The translations under genes and the position numbers were made by a program. The notes under the pieces were generated by a model, which saw nothing but the letters and a program-made list of their open reading frames with translations, made no database searches and was not told the DNA's origin. 49,648 nt of DNA from JAAYBQ01 sp035403465 (GTDB lineage: Bacteria > Spirochaetota > UBA4802 > UBA5550). Where the stretch lies: contig DAONFG010000024.1 of NCBI GenBank assembly GCA_035403465.1, positions 1-49,648 on the forward strand, in the 5' to 3' direction. Positions 42,056 through 49,648 of this stretch are shown here, piece after piece; position 1 is the stretch's first letter; the number at the start of each line of letters is the position of its first letter.

Positions 42056-42081
42056 AGCACAGGTTTGCAACCACGTGCTCT
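42054..42081. repeat. Strong extragenic hairpin
   Basis: AGAGCAC (42054-42060) pairs with GTGCTCT (42075-42081), and GGTT (42062-42065) with AACC (42069-42072) inside it. It overlaps the FTR stop codon and lies beside a decayed gene. With no T run after it, it looks more like a repetitive palindrome than a terminator. Confidence 0.5.
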
Positions 42082-42108
42082 GCTGCCTGCGTGCCCGTAC
42101 TCTGGTTA

Positions 42109-42414
42109 TCAGTCCTGCCTGTTCGACCTTGTCCAGATATGCATTTTTGTCGCCCCGGCAATGAGCATCTCCCGGAAGTCCGGGTGGGCAATGTTGATCA
42201 GCGCCTCTGCCCTCTGGTAAGTCGATTTACCCATCATCATCGCGATGCCGTATTCTGTAACAACATAGTAAGTGATTGACCTGGGCACGGTGACAATCGC
42301 TCCCGGCTGAAGCGTGGGGACTATCCTCGACTTAACTGTACCGTCTTTTTCAGTGTAAGTCGACGTCATTGAGATTATACCCTTGCCGCCTGCCGAGTTG
42401 AATGCGCTATGTTA
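42109..42414 (-). pseudogene. C-terminal remnant of an acetyl-CoA hydrolase / CoA-transferase
   Basis: About 100 codons align in order with the C-terminal domain of the acetyl-CoA hydrolase/4-hydroxybutyrate CoA-transferase family: FNSAGGKGI, SRIVPTLQPGAIVTVPR, YVVTEYGIAMMMGKS and ERAEALINIAHPDFR-like QRAEALINIAHPDFRE. The intact enzyme has about 430 residues; upstream of 42414 the frame meets a stop and the sequence changes character, so the N-terminal three quarters are lost. The stop is normal. An ATG at 42369 gives an 86-codon frame but is unlikely to be a working gene. Confidence 0.85.
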
Positions 42415-42439
42415 TCAATTATTTATTGATGGAGGATTT

Positions 42440-42508
42440 ATGAACTACAGTGTGTATTCTGATATTGTACGCGACGGATTCGAGGGATTAGAATTCAACC
42501 TGGATTAA
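42440..42508 (+). CDS. Possible 22-codon ORF
   Basis: An ATG at 42440 with GGAGG four bases upstream opens 22 codons rich in acidic residues, ending inside the 3' end of the facing kinase gene. The ribosome site is good, but the frame is very short and may be the start of a gene lost together with the CoA-transferase. Confidence 0.25.
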   Translation: MNYSVYSDIVRDGFEGLEFNLD

Positions 42509-44335
42509 TACCCCGTTGTTGCCTGAAAATGATATAGTGCCGCGTATCTGTTTTACAAGTGCCTCTATCAGCTGGAAGCCAAGGTTCCCGCCTTCCGGGA
42601 AGGATATACCTTCGGCCATGCCGGTTCCGGTATCGCTGATGTTCAGTCTGTTGACGCCGGATTCAGAATCCCGGGTCAGTTCAACGGCAACACTGCCGCG
42701 CCGCCCCTTCGGGAAAGCGTGCTTGAAAACATTGGACAGAATCTCGTTTACTAGCTGCGCAAGAGGTATCGCTGTGTTAAGGCCGAGCTGAATGTTCCCG
42801 GCTGTTATTTTTACCTCGACCTGATCCTTCTCTATCCTGTACGAGTTCATCAGTATGGGAACCAGTGTGTTCAGGTAACCCCCGAAGTTTATGGACGTGA
42901 AGTTATTGCTTGAATAAAGTTTTTCATGAACAAGGGCCATTGTCCGCACACGGTTCTGGCACTCGTTCAGGATCGACTTCACGTATTCGTCAGTCTGCCT
43001 CGATGCCTGCAGGCTTATAAGGCTTGTGATGACCTGCATGTTGTTTTTTACCCTGTGGTGCACCTCGCGGAGAAGGAGTTCCTTCTCATTGATAATCTGC
43101 TTCAGGTCCTCTTCGTATTTTACCCTGTCGAGCGCTATGCTGATGCTCTGGACAATCCCTTCAAAGAATTCAAGGAGTTCGTCATTAAAAAAGAACTTCC
43201 TCCGGTCCAGCAGGATAAAGTAACCGGTTACATCGTCGCCGGATAATACAGGCATTAACGCAGCTGACTTTAATCCAGCCGCGATCATGCATCTGCATGT
43301 TTTTTTGTGGCTGGACAGGGTGTATTCATCAAGGTCGTTTGTCCAGAATATTTCCGCAGGGTGTGCGGCAGATTCTGATGAATTCTGTTGCAGCCGGGAA
43401 CTCAGGCACCTGATACAGAAATGGTCCGGTGATGTGGTATCGTTATCATTGCACTCAGCCCTGAGGTAATCGGTAAGAACTGTTATTCCCGCCGAACTGT
43501 ACAGGTTAAAGGTTCCTCCGGATTCAAGTTTAAGTCCGATCGCGCCGATTCCGGTGGTTTCGGAGACAAGGTTAAGAATTTCATGAATAACCCCGGGTCC
43601 AGGGTCCCTGCTGTTAAGAAGTTCCAGTATGTTAATTGCGACGTTCTGCCTGTCAAGGGCACGCTTCTGTTTCTGGGCTGCCTCGGATTCCTCGGTTATA
43701 TCCCTGAAGTTCATGATAGCGTGATATCTCCCCCCGTCATCCCCTATGGGATAGCATTTAATTTCAAAAAGCCTTGATTCCCCGGCCAGGGTCATAAAGC
43801 GCCCCTGGTAAACTGATTCTGTTCCCCCCAGGCATAGCGAAAGCGCATCGCCAGGCCCTTCGTCGTTAAGCATAACGCCGGTAAGTGTTAATATGTTTCC
43901 CTTAACGGCTATGCCGAATGTGGAGGTAAACATTTCATTATTTATGAGAACTGAAAATGTATGATCAACAATTGCCATGGGCTCACGTACTGCGAAGAGG
44001 ATGTCCCTGTATTTTCTGTATGCCGATAACCGGATTATGTATATTCGCATTACAGCTACAAAAATTCCTGTAAACATAATAAGGCACAGCCTGATAATAT
44101 CGGGAATAATGAATGAATCGCGCCCCATGCTGATGTCAGAGGCTATAAGGATCATGCCGATTATGAGGATCACATAAATTACCCTGTACTGCCACAGGAA
44201 GGCAATCAGTATTACCGGGATATATAGAAGGTGTGTGACGATTATATCGTAGTTATAAACATATCTGAACAGGATTATCAGGAGAATAATCAATGTGAAA
44301 AGAAGCATTATTACAGGAATTTTCAGTTTTTTCAT
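42488..44335 (-). CDS. Sensor histidine kinase, HisKA_2 type
   Basis: A 615-residue membrane kinase. The first 110 residues hold several membrane helices; a PAS domain follows (about 120-220), then a GAF-like domain with many cysteines (CIRCLSS and KTCRCM, about 240-400), then the HisKA_2 box LLREVHHRVKNNMQ near 425 and an ATPase domain with NEILSN and ISDTGTGM. Kinases of this class often act in light, stress or general stress control. No cognate regulator is directly adjacent; a STAS protein and receiver lie downstream on the same strand side. Confidence 0.9.
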   Translation of the reverse strand: MKKLKIPVIMLLFTLIILLIILFRYVYNYDIIVTHLLYIPVILIAFLWQYRVIYVILIIGMILIASDISMGRDSFIIPDIIRLCLIMFTGIFVAVMRIYIIRLSAYRKYRDILFAVREPMAIVDHTFSVLINNEMFTSTFGIAVKGNILTLTGVMLNDEGPGDALSLCLGGTESVYQGRFMTLAGESRLFEIKCYPIGDDGGRYHAIMNFRDITEESEAAQKQKRALDRQNVAINILELLNSRDPGPGVIHEILNLVSETTGIGAIGLKLESGGTFNLYSSAGITVLTDYLRAECNDNDTTSPDHFCIRCLSSRLQQNSSESAAHPAEIFWTNDLDEYTLSSHKKTCRCMIAAGLKSAALMPVLSGDDVTGYFILLDRRKFFFNDELLEFFEGIVQSISIALDRVKYEEDLKQIINEKELLLREVHHRVKNNMQVITSLISLQASRQTDEYVKSILNECQNRVRTMALVHEKLYSSNNFTSINFGGYLNTLVPILMNSYRIEKDQVEVKITAGNIQLGLNTAIPLAQLVNEILSNVFKHAFPKGRRGSVAVELTRDSESGVNRLNISDTGTGMAEGISFPEGGNLGFQLIEALVKQIRGTISFSGNNGVLIQVEF

Positions 44336-44405
44336 ATTTCACTACCGGCGTGAAAATACCGGCATGAAATATTCCAATTGTCAATACAAAAGAGGTGAAA
44401 CAGGA

Positions 44406-44669
44406 TTAAAATGCTACTGCTACATTTGTCTTTTTTTCAAGAAGTTCGCGGGTCTCTGCAGGTATACCCTGGAAAATAATCTTTTTGTTGTCAAGCATGG
44501 CAAATCGTTGTGCAATGCAGATGGTTTTAATAAGTCCGGGCTCAAAATTATGTATTTTTGTAAAATCGAAAATAAGTGCGCTGTCGTTGCATCCTATACT
44601 GCGCACCCTTCTGAAAAACTCGGCGTGATTCTCGGTCTCAATCCGTTCGGTAAAATCATATTTTAGCAT
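44406..44669 (-). CDS. STAS-domain-like protein
   Basis: An 87-residue protein whose central part (ALIFDFTKIHNFEPGLIKTIC, then NKKIIFQGIP) resembles the STAS fold of anti-sigma antagonists. The usual phosphorylated Ser at the DxS position seems replaced (KIHNFEPG), so phospho-control may differ. Its start overlaps the receiver gene upstream by seven bases, so the two are coupled. It probably works as a small switch in a partner-binding pathway. Confidence 0.65.
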   Translation of the reverse strand: MLKYDFTERIETENHAEFFRRVRSIGCNDSALIFDFTKIHNFEPGLIKTICIAQRFAMLDNKKIIFQGIPAETRELLEKKTNVAVAF

Positions 44670-45040
44670 AACAACCCCCCGTTGTCCTGTTTTGTAATTT
44701 CAGTTATCACGTCAGCCAGCAGATCAAAATCGCAGGATTTATCGAAGAAATAGTCAGCTCCGAATTCCCTGCATTTGTTGATATAGTAATCATCGTAGTA
44801 GTTTGTAAGCATTGCCACCGGTATACAGGGGCAGACTTTTTTAAGCTTCTTCAGGATATCCAGGCCGTTGCGTTTTTTGAGTTTAATATCAAGAACCACA
44901 AAGTCGGGGCTTAAACCCCCGATGATCCTCCAGTCCTCGTCGCCTGTGATTCCCATTACGTTGACCCCGTCAAATGCAGAAAGCATCGACAACAGCCTTC
45001 CCCTTATAATTGATGAATCATCTACAACAAGAACTCTCAT
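44663..45040 (-). CDS. Single-domain response regulator
   Basis: A 125-residue receiver domain with no output. VLVVDDSSIIRG gives the acidic pair, VVLDIKLKKRNG the phosphoacceptor Asp, MLTNYYDD the switch Thr and FDKS the conserved Lys. The open frame reaches 45106, but GGAGA precedes the ATG at 45040, where the receiver starts. It likely passes its signal by protein contact, perhaps to the STAS protein it overlaps. Confidence 0.88.
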   Translation of the reverse strand: MRVLVVDDSSIIRGRLLSMLSAFDGVNVMGITGDEDWRIIGGLSPDFVVLDIKLKKRNGLDILKKLKKVCPCIPVAMLTNYYDDYYINKCREFGADYFFDKSCDFDLLADVITEITKQDNGGLLC

Positions 45041-45162
45041 TCCGTCTCCTGAATCTGAAAGACATAAGATATTTAGCACGGAACGGGGTTTTACACAATC
45101 GGACAAAGGCTATTTATCAGGGAGATTCCCGGCATTTATCCGGTAAGATTGGATCATAGGCT

Positions 45163-45181
45163 TGTAGGACAAACGCCTACA
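45163..45181 (-). other. Short inverted repeat after the NarL-type regulator
   Basis: TGTAGG (45163-45168) and CCTACA (45176-45181) form a six-pair stem with a seven-base loop, six bases past the regulator's stop codon. No T run follows. It may be a weak terminator or a short repetitive palindrome. Confidence 0.35.
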
Positions 45182-45186
45182 CGCGG

Positions 45187-45822
45187 CTATATGTCGAGGA
45201 TGTTGTTTTTTATTACGTAGTGGGTAATTTCGGAATTGTTCTTCATGTTCATTTTTTCAAGAATTCTCTGCCTGTATGTGCTGATTGTCTTTACACTGAG
45301 GAACAGCTTAGAGCCTATTTCGCTTACGGTTTTGCCTGATGCGATCATGCAGAGAACCTGGAATTCCCTGTCTGTAAGTTTTTCGTGGGGGAGGTCACTG
45401 CCGCCGCCTGCAACGCTGTCTGCAAGTGTTTCGGCCAGTGTGGGGCTTATGTATTTGCCGCCCGAGACCACTCTTCTTACTGCAGATATGAGGGTGTCGC
45501 CCGCTGTCTCTTTTGTAATGTACCCCGAAGCCCCGGCCTTGATGGTCCGCACCGCGTACTGGTCCTCGGCATGCATGGATAGTACAATTACCGGGATCGT
45601 AGGTTTAATGGCCTTTATATGTTTCATCACCTCGATGCCGTTCATTCCGGACATCTTCAGGTCAAGGAGGACTATGTCGTAATCATTCTTTTTTATGAGC
45701 TCGATGAGTTTTTCGCCGCTGTTGGATTCACCGGCTACCTCCATATCCTCTTCATCGGAAATGATCTGCTTAAGGCCCGCACGTACTATATCGTGGTCAT
45801 CAGCAATGACTATCTTTATCAT
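45187..45822 (-). CDS. NarL/FixJ-family response regulator
   Basis: A 211-residue regulator. The receiver has VIADDHDIVRAG, the phosphoacceptor in VLLDLKMSGMNG and ITKE with the conserved Lys. The C-terminal LuxR-type helix-turn-helix is KLTDREFQVLCMIASGKTVS then KTISTYRQRILEKM. The ATG at 45822 is where the receiver starts; the longer frame to 45885 lacks homology. Ten bases upstream is the HisKA_3 kinase gene, its probable cognate partner. Confidence 0.93.
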   Translation of the reverse strand: MIKIVIADDHDIVRAGLKQIISDEEDMEVAGESNSGEKLIELIKKNDYDIVLLDLKMSGMNGIEVMKHIKAIKPTIPVIVLSMHAEDQYAVRTIKAGASGYITKETAGDTLISAVRRVVSGGKYISPTLAETLADSVAGGGSDLPHEKLTDREFQVLCMIASGKTVSEIGSKLFLSVKTISTYRQRILEKMNMKNNSEITHYVIKNNILDI

Positions 45823-45832
45823 ATAATTTCCG

Positions 45833-47248
45833 TTATGCAGGAATAAGGACTGTGATAGTCGTTCCTGCACCCTCCTTTCCTTCAATTGACAATGAGCCGT
45901 TGAACAGCTTGACCCTTTCGCGCATCCCTATTATTCCATATGAGCCCTTTGTCCGCAGGTCGCCGCTGCAGAGGCCTTTACCGTTATCGCATATTATCAT
46001 TTCAATATGTCCTGTCCTTTTTGCCAGGGATACGGCAACACTGCTTGCCTCGGCGTGCTTGATTATATTGGTAAGTGATTCCTGTAAAATCCGGAAGAGA
46101 GTTACTGATTTATCCTCCGGCAGGTCGCCGATCTCGGCACATGAGACATCGCAGGTATAGCCAGTGCGTTTACGGAACTCCTCGGTCTGCCATTCAATAG
46201 CAGCGGTGAGCCCCAGGTCGTCAAGGATCCCGGGCCTCAGGCTCGATGAAAGTCTCCGAACTGTCATGATGATTTCGTTGATTATATCGTCCATGGCCGT
46301 GGTCTTTGCTGCAAGTTCAGCTTCATCAGGTTTAAGTTTTTTTCTTATCCACGACAGGTCAAGCCTGAGAGCCGTGAGGTGCTGGCCAAGTACGTCATGG
46401 ATCTCGCGCGCGATGTCTGTACGCTCTTTTTCACGCAGGGATTCAACATGGGCTGTTAGGTTGCGCAGCTCCTGCCGCGAGTAGAGAAGCTCCTCGAAGT
46501 AGAGTTTGTACTGCGTAATGTCCCTAATGATACCCTGGTATCCGCCCCTAAGCCTGTCGTGGTCCCAGGATTTCAGGGTCATCTGAACATCTATAGTGCG
46601 GCGGCTGGAGCAGACAAGCCTTGTGCCGAAATTGTTCACAGAGTTTTTATCCCTCACCTCTTTCATGAAACTGGCGTAATCATCACCATCTTCAAAAAGG
46701 AATTCCACCCTGTTGCCTATAAGTGTATCCAGCGGATAGCCGAAGAGGTCTATCATGGCCTGGTTCGCGTCTATTATAATCTCCCTGTCATCGCAGATGA
46801 ATATCGGGTCAAGGGACTGTTCAAAAAGCGTCCTGTACTTGATTTCACTTTTTTTAAGTTCCCTGTCAAGCTTGAACCTGTGGAGCGCGATCTCTATGGC
46901 CGAGTATAGGTATTTTTCATCAATCGGCTTGACAATGTAGCCGTAGGGTTCGGTGAGGTTGGCCCTGACCAGTGAGTTTTCATCTGAATGGGCCGTGAGG
47001 TAAATAATTGGTACATCAAATTCCCGGTTAATAAGCTCTGCTGTGAAAATACCGTCAATTTCACCTGAAAGCATGATATCCATGAGTACAAGATCGGGCC
47101 TTTCGTTACGGACTGCTTCGATACACTCTTCGCCTGAACCAACGATGCCCGTGATCTGGTAGCCCAGGCTTTCGAGCATCAGGCGCAGGTCCAGGCCGAT
47201 TATCAGCTGGTCCTCGACAATTAGAATTCTTTTAGTCTCTTTTTTCAT
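45833..47248 (-). CDS. Receiver-PAS-HisKA_3 hybrid sensor kinase
   Basis: A 471-residue soluble protein. An N-terminal receiver (about 8-120; VEDQLIIGLDL, phosphoacceptor in VLMDIMLSGEIDG, Lys in VKPID) is followed by a PAS domain (about 135-250), a HisKA_3 box EIHDVLGQHLTAL and an ATPase domain with DNGKGL and GSYGIIGMRERV. It has the NarX/DegS-type catalytic core. Such proteins integrate a phosphorylation input and a PAS signal before phosphorylating a NarL-type regulator, here probably the next gene. Confidence 0.92.
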   Translation of the reverse strand: MKKETKRILIVEDQLIIGLDLRLMLESLGYQITGIVGSGEECIEAVRNERPDLVLMDIMLSGEIDGIFTAELINREFDVPIIYLTAHSDENSLVRANLTEPYGYIVKPIDEKYLYSAIEIALHRFKLDRELKKSEIKYRTLFEQSLDPIFICDDREIIIDANQAMIDLFGYPLDTLIGNRVEFLFEDGDDYASFMKEVRDKNSVNNFGTRLVCSSRRTIDVQMTLKSWDHDRLRGGYQGIIRDITQYKLYFEELLYSRQELRNLTAHVESLREKERTDIAREIHDVLGQHLTALRLDLSWIRKKLKPDEAELAAKTTAMDDIINEIIMTVRRLSSSLRPGILDDLGLTAAIEWQTEEFRKRTGYTCDVSCAEIGDLPEDKSVTLFRILQESLTNIIKHAEASSVAVSLAKRTGHIEMIICDNGKGLCSGDLRTKGSYGIIGMRERVKLFNGSLSIEGKEGAGTTITVLIPA

Positions 47249-47348
47249 GTAAAAAGTTGAATCATGTTCCTGCTAATCTGAACATTTAATATGCATGAGA
47301 ATAATAAAATGTCAAGGTTAAACTTTGAAAAAATCATGCAGTGCTGAT

Positions 47349-47936
47349 TTATTCTTTGCGCCTGTTTTTTTTAATCTCTGCAAGCATCTCCCTGTAGAGC
47401 CTGCCGATCCCTGAGTCGGCTCTTGTTATAAAGCTTGCAAGCAGCCGTATATCCATGTAAATAAGGGTAAAAGGGGCAAGGAGAGATTCAAGGAGGAGTA
47501 TCCGGTAGAAAGTGCTGATCAGGGTATCGTTCAGCCTCACAACACTTCTGTCAATAAAACTGTAGTTTCTTGCGGTTTCATAGAAAACTGTACCGCAGGT
47601 GTTAATACATGTTTTGTCGCCCGCAAATGACATAAACAGCACCATCCCCCCTTTGCCCCCGGCCCGTTTAAGGTCGTCGGGCAGCTGCTTGTTCACGGCC
47701 CAGAGCATGGCCTGGTATAGTGACCTGCATTTTTCGTTAGTTTCCCTGCTGCCTGTAAGTAAGCCAAGGTGGTACCTGTGGTAGTCCAGTGATGCCCCCA
47801 GGATTCTCCGCCACCGGTTTTTACGAAGCAGTCTGTATAACAGCAGGAAGATAAGAAGCACAATCCAGAACGTCAGGTCCTGCAGCAGAGGTGAAGCAGC
47901 ATAGTATTTATGTATTGTCTGAGCGATAGCTGTCAT
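47349..47936 (-). CDS. Unknown membrane-associated protein
   Basis: A 195-residue protein with one strong N-terminal membrane helix (DLTFWIVLLIFLLLYRLL), a basic stretch, and a soluble part with a second hydrophobic segment (FYRILLLESLLAPFTLIYM). No family is recognised. Its ATG overlaps the stop of the upstream exported protein, so the two are made together. Confidence 0.7.
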   Translation of the reverse strand: MTAIAQTIHKYYAASPLLQDLTFWIVLLIFLLLYRLLRKNRWRRILGASLDYHRYHLGLLTGSRETNEKCRSLYQAMLWAVNKQLPDDLKRAGGKGGMVLFMSFAGDKTCINTCGTVFYETARNYSFIDRSVVRLNDTLISTFYRILLLESLLAPFTLIYMDIRLLASFITRADSGIGRLYREMLAEIKKNRRKE

Positions 47937-48631
47937 TTGCCGCTGTTCTCCATCTTTTTCATCACGGATCCAAGCCGCTTCAGTGCCTCATTAACAGATT
48001 CGTGAGGCTGCAGTTTTGCTATCCTTAGAAATGCGTCGCTGACAAGAGGGCCTGTCTGCTTTAACAGGGCGACTTCGGCTTTCAGTTCTTCGGGCGGGGT
48101 TTCCATGAAATTGCCGAGCTCGGGATACTTTGCATTGAGCCGTATTATTTCGGGTATGAGGATTTCAAGTGAGTCTGAGAGTCTGTTGACAGCTGCAGCG
48201 ATGATTTCAGGGTCCTCGGAGGTTTCAACTGCGAGTATGAAGTCCCTGTAGATTGCAAGGAGCCTGTGCAGAAAAAGTTTCACATCTGCATAACCTGCTG
48301 CAGCATTGTCTGATTCTGCGAAGAAGACCCCGGTACCCTCGGTCAGTAATGGTTTCTCTGTTTTGCCGCACTTAAAGGTGCATCGTATAAAACGACCCTC
48401 TGTTCCGGTTACGGTAAGTGTGACCCGGTTTTTGCCTGTAATAGTATAGAGCACACTACCGGTTGAGGCTGCGGCAAGTCCGCTGTCGTTTCCGGCCTGC
48501 ACAATAACCTCGCAACGTGCACTGCTGATGAATTCAATTTTGCCGACCGGTATGTCGCCCGTACTTTCCGCATGGGAGACAAAGGGATAAAGCGTAAATA
48601 ATATTAGTGTTATAATTTTCAGATTTTTCAC
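47933..48631 (-). CDS. Unknown exported protein
   Basis: A 232-residue protein with a cleavable-looking signal peptide (IITLILFTLYPFVSHAE). The mature part begins with a small beta domain (VGKIEFISSARCEVIVQ) and continues as a helical bundle ending in MKKMENSGK. I recognise no family. It is the first gene of a pair with the membrane protein that overlaps it, likely acting at the inner membrane/periplasm boundary. Confidence 0.75.
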   Translation of the reverse strand: MKNLKIITLILFTLYPFVSHAESTGDIPVGKIEFISSARCEVIVQAGNDSGLAAASTGSVLYTITGKNRVTLTVTGTEGRFIRCTFKCGKTEKPLLTEGTGVFFAESDNAAAGYADVKLFLHRLLAIYRDFILAVETSEDPEIIAAAVNRLSDSLEILIPEIIRLNAKYPELGNFMETPPEELKAEVALLKQTGPLVSDAFLRIAKLQPHESVNEALKRLGSVMKKMENSGK

Positions 48632-48793
48632 CGGGTATCACCATTAGGCTTCCTGCCGCAGAATTCTGCATGACCGGTATTAAATGTCAAACTATTACTG
48701 AAGGTAATCCTCACTTTCCGGAGAGAGGCTTATGGAGCCGGAGGGAGTCCTTCAGCTGAAAATGAGGGTAAACTGATATGGCTGAAGAGGTTT

Positions 48794-48821
48794 CCTGCCG
48801 GGATATATTTCTGCCGGCAGG
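48794..48821 (-). other. Eight-pair stem-loop downstream of leuA
   Basis: CCTGCCGG (48794-48801) and CCGGCAGG (48814-48821) form a perfect stem with a twelve-base loop, 23 bases past the leuA stop on the minus strand. There is no T run, so it is at best a Rho-assisted terminator or mRNA-stabilising hairpin. Confidence 0.4.
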
Positions 48822-48843
48822 GATTGCCTGTTTACAGGGTGAT

Positions 48844-49648
48844 TTATATGCCATCCTGGAGATATGCATTCTGTTTAACACCGGACTTTTTCATATAGTC
48901 GAGTTTGTTAAGCGCATCGACGAATGAAATAATACCGGCAACAGAAATATCGATGCTCATTCCGTTCCCGAAAACTTTAAGCATGCTGCCGTTATACTCC
49001 TCTTCAACAGTGACCGATACCTCGCAGAGCGCATCAGAACCGCCCGTTATTGCCACCAGGTTGAATGCCTTGATGTTTGCCGTAGTCCCGGTAATTTTTT
49101 TAACCGCTTTAACGCCCGCATCAACACCGCCGTTTCCGTGCGCAACATCAAGAGTAGACTCGTTGCTGTTTTCATTGTCCCTGAGTGTGATCACTGCCAC
49201 AGGTGTCGAAAACATTCCTGTTGAAATCTGCACGTTTTCAACTGAATATCTCCACTTCTGTTCTCTCCTGTGCAGTACTTCACCGAGGATTGCCATGAGG
49301 TCTTCGTCGTATATCTCCTTCTTGCTGTCAGCGATGCTCTTGAATTTTATAAAAAATGCATCAAGTTCCTCCGGCTTCAGGTCGTAGCCCAGGTCCTTCA
49401 GCCGTTTAAGTACTGCGTGCCTGCCCGAGTGTTTGCCCAGTACAAGTTTGGACCGTGTGATTCCAACATCCTCGGGCCGCATGATTTCGTATGTCATCGC
49501 ATGCTTCAGTACGCCGTCCTGGTGAATCCCGGATTCATGGGCAAATGCGTTGTCACCAACTATCGCCTTGTTCGGCTGGACCGATACTCCCGTGATATTT
49601 ATGAGCAGTTTGCTCGTGGGCATTATCTGCTGCGTGTTGATATCGGTA
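48844..49648 (-). CDS. leuA: 2-isopropylmalate synthase, C-terminal part
   Basis: LeuA condenses acetyl-CoA with 2-oxoisovalerate in leucine synthesis. The visible 268 residues include NAFAHESGIHQDGVLK, a hallmark of the family, and RPEDVGITRSKLVLGKHSG, followed by the complete regulatory domain that binds leucine (GNGGVDAGVKAV). The catalytic barrel start lies beyond the window's right edge. The related citramalate synthase CimA is a possible alternative; the regulatory domain and motifs favour LeuA, but the missing N-terminus would decide. Confidence 0.9.
   Translation of the reverse strand, partial: TDINTQQIMPTSKLLINITGVSVQPNKAIVGDNAFAHESGIHQDGVLKHAMTYEIMRPEDVGITRSKLVLGKHSGRHAVLKRLKDLGYDLKPEELDAFFIKFKSIADSKKEIYDEDLMAILGEVLHRREQKWRYSVENVQISTGMFSTPVAVITLRDNENSNESTLDVAHGNGGVDAGVKAVKKITGTTANIKAFNLVAITGGSDALCEVSVTVEEEYNGSMLKVFGNGMSIDISVAGIISFVDALNKLDYMKKSGVKQNAYLQDGI

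Noticed and set aside
1..49648. tRNA genes, rRNA and CRISPR arrays
   Set aside because: I looked for T-loop GTTCGA signatures, rRNA blocks and regularly spaced repeats and found none.

Overview
The window looks like a piece of a chromosome from a motile, diderm bacterium, most likely a spirochaete or a near relative. A 665-residue FliD sits behind a good sigma-28 (FliA) promoter. There are several lipoproteins with lipobox cysteines, an Omp85/POTRA outer-membrane protein and many two-component proteins. GC is moderate by eye. The lineage is inferred from gene style, not proved. I found no rRNA, tRNA, CRISPR array, phage or complete insertion sequence.

Layout. 1-3.6 kb: end of an upstream unit (terminator), then fliD, an unrecognised 330-residue partner gene and two tiny ORFs. 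3.6-11.4 kb: a complete kdpABCDE operon for high-affinity potassium uptake, preceded by seven helically phased TTTAAC-like repeats that are good candidates for a KdpE operator. 11.6-13.6 kb: argH overlapping a SanA-like DUF218 gene. 13.6-19.5 kb: an envelope/carbohydrate block with a DUF3047 protein, a hexapeptide acyltransferase, a GT4 glycosyltransferase, and an opposing pair made of a GH1 glycosidase and an unusual fusion of a ten-helix EamA-like transporter to a clan GH-A glycosidase. 19.6-24.7 kb: GyrI-like protein, hisC, a broken gene that has kept its terminator, the ABC-F ATPase Uup and an aldo/keto reductase. 24.9-30 kb: a clostripain-type lipoprotein protease, a small lipoprotein, and a 1004-residue dikinase-like protein with the ATP-grasp and swivelling phosphohistidine domains of PPDK but no PEP-binding barrel.

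30-38.7 kb: LysE-type exporter, a repeat-rich spacer, cold-shock protein, Omp85 protein, MtaB and a membrane protein, a Phd/PIN toxin-antitoxin pair with a palindromic promoter-operator, a MITE-like inverted repeat, a diguanylate cyclase with an I-site, a lipoprotein and a nitroreductase. 38.9-42.4 kb: serS, an RtcA-like protein that seems to lack the catalytic histidine, a glutaredoxin plus ferredoxin-thioredoxin reductase catalytic subunit pair, and the C-terminal remnant of a CoA-transferase. 42.5-47.2 kb: a signalling block on the minus strand (HisKA_2 kinase, STAS protein, single-domain receiver, NarL-type regulator, receiver-PAS-HisKA_3 kinase). 47.3-49.6 kb: two coupled unknown genes and leuA running off the right edge.

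Most interesting items: the transporter-glycosidase fusion coupled to a GH1 enzyme; the PPDK-like protein without a PEP barrel; the divergent RtcA paralogue; the glutaredoxin/FTR pair; the kdp operator array; and several unrelated extragenic palindromes, two of them next to decayed genes.
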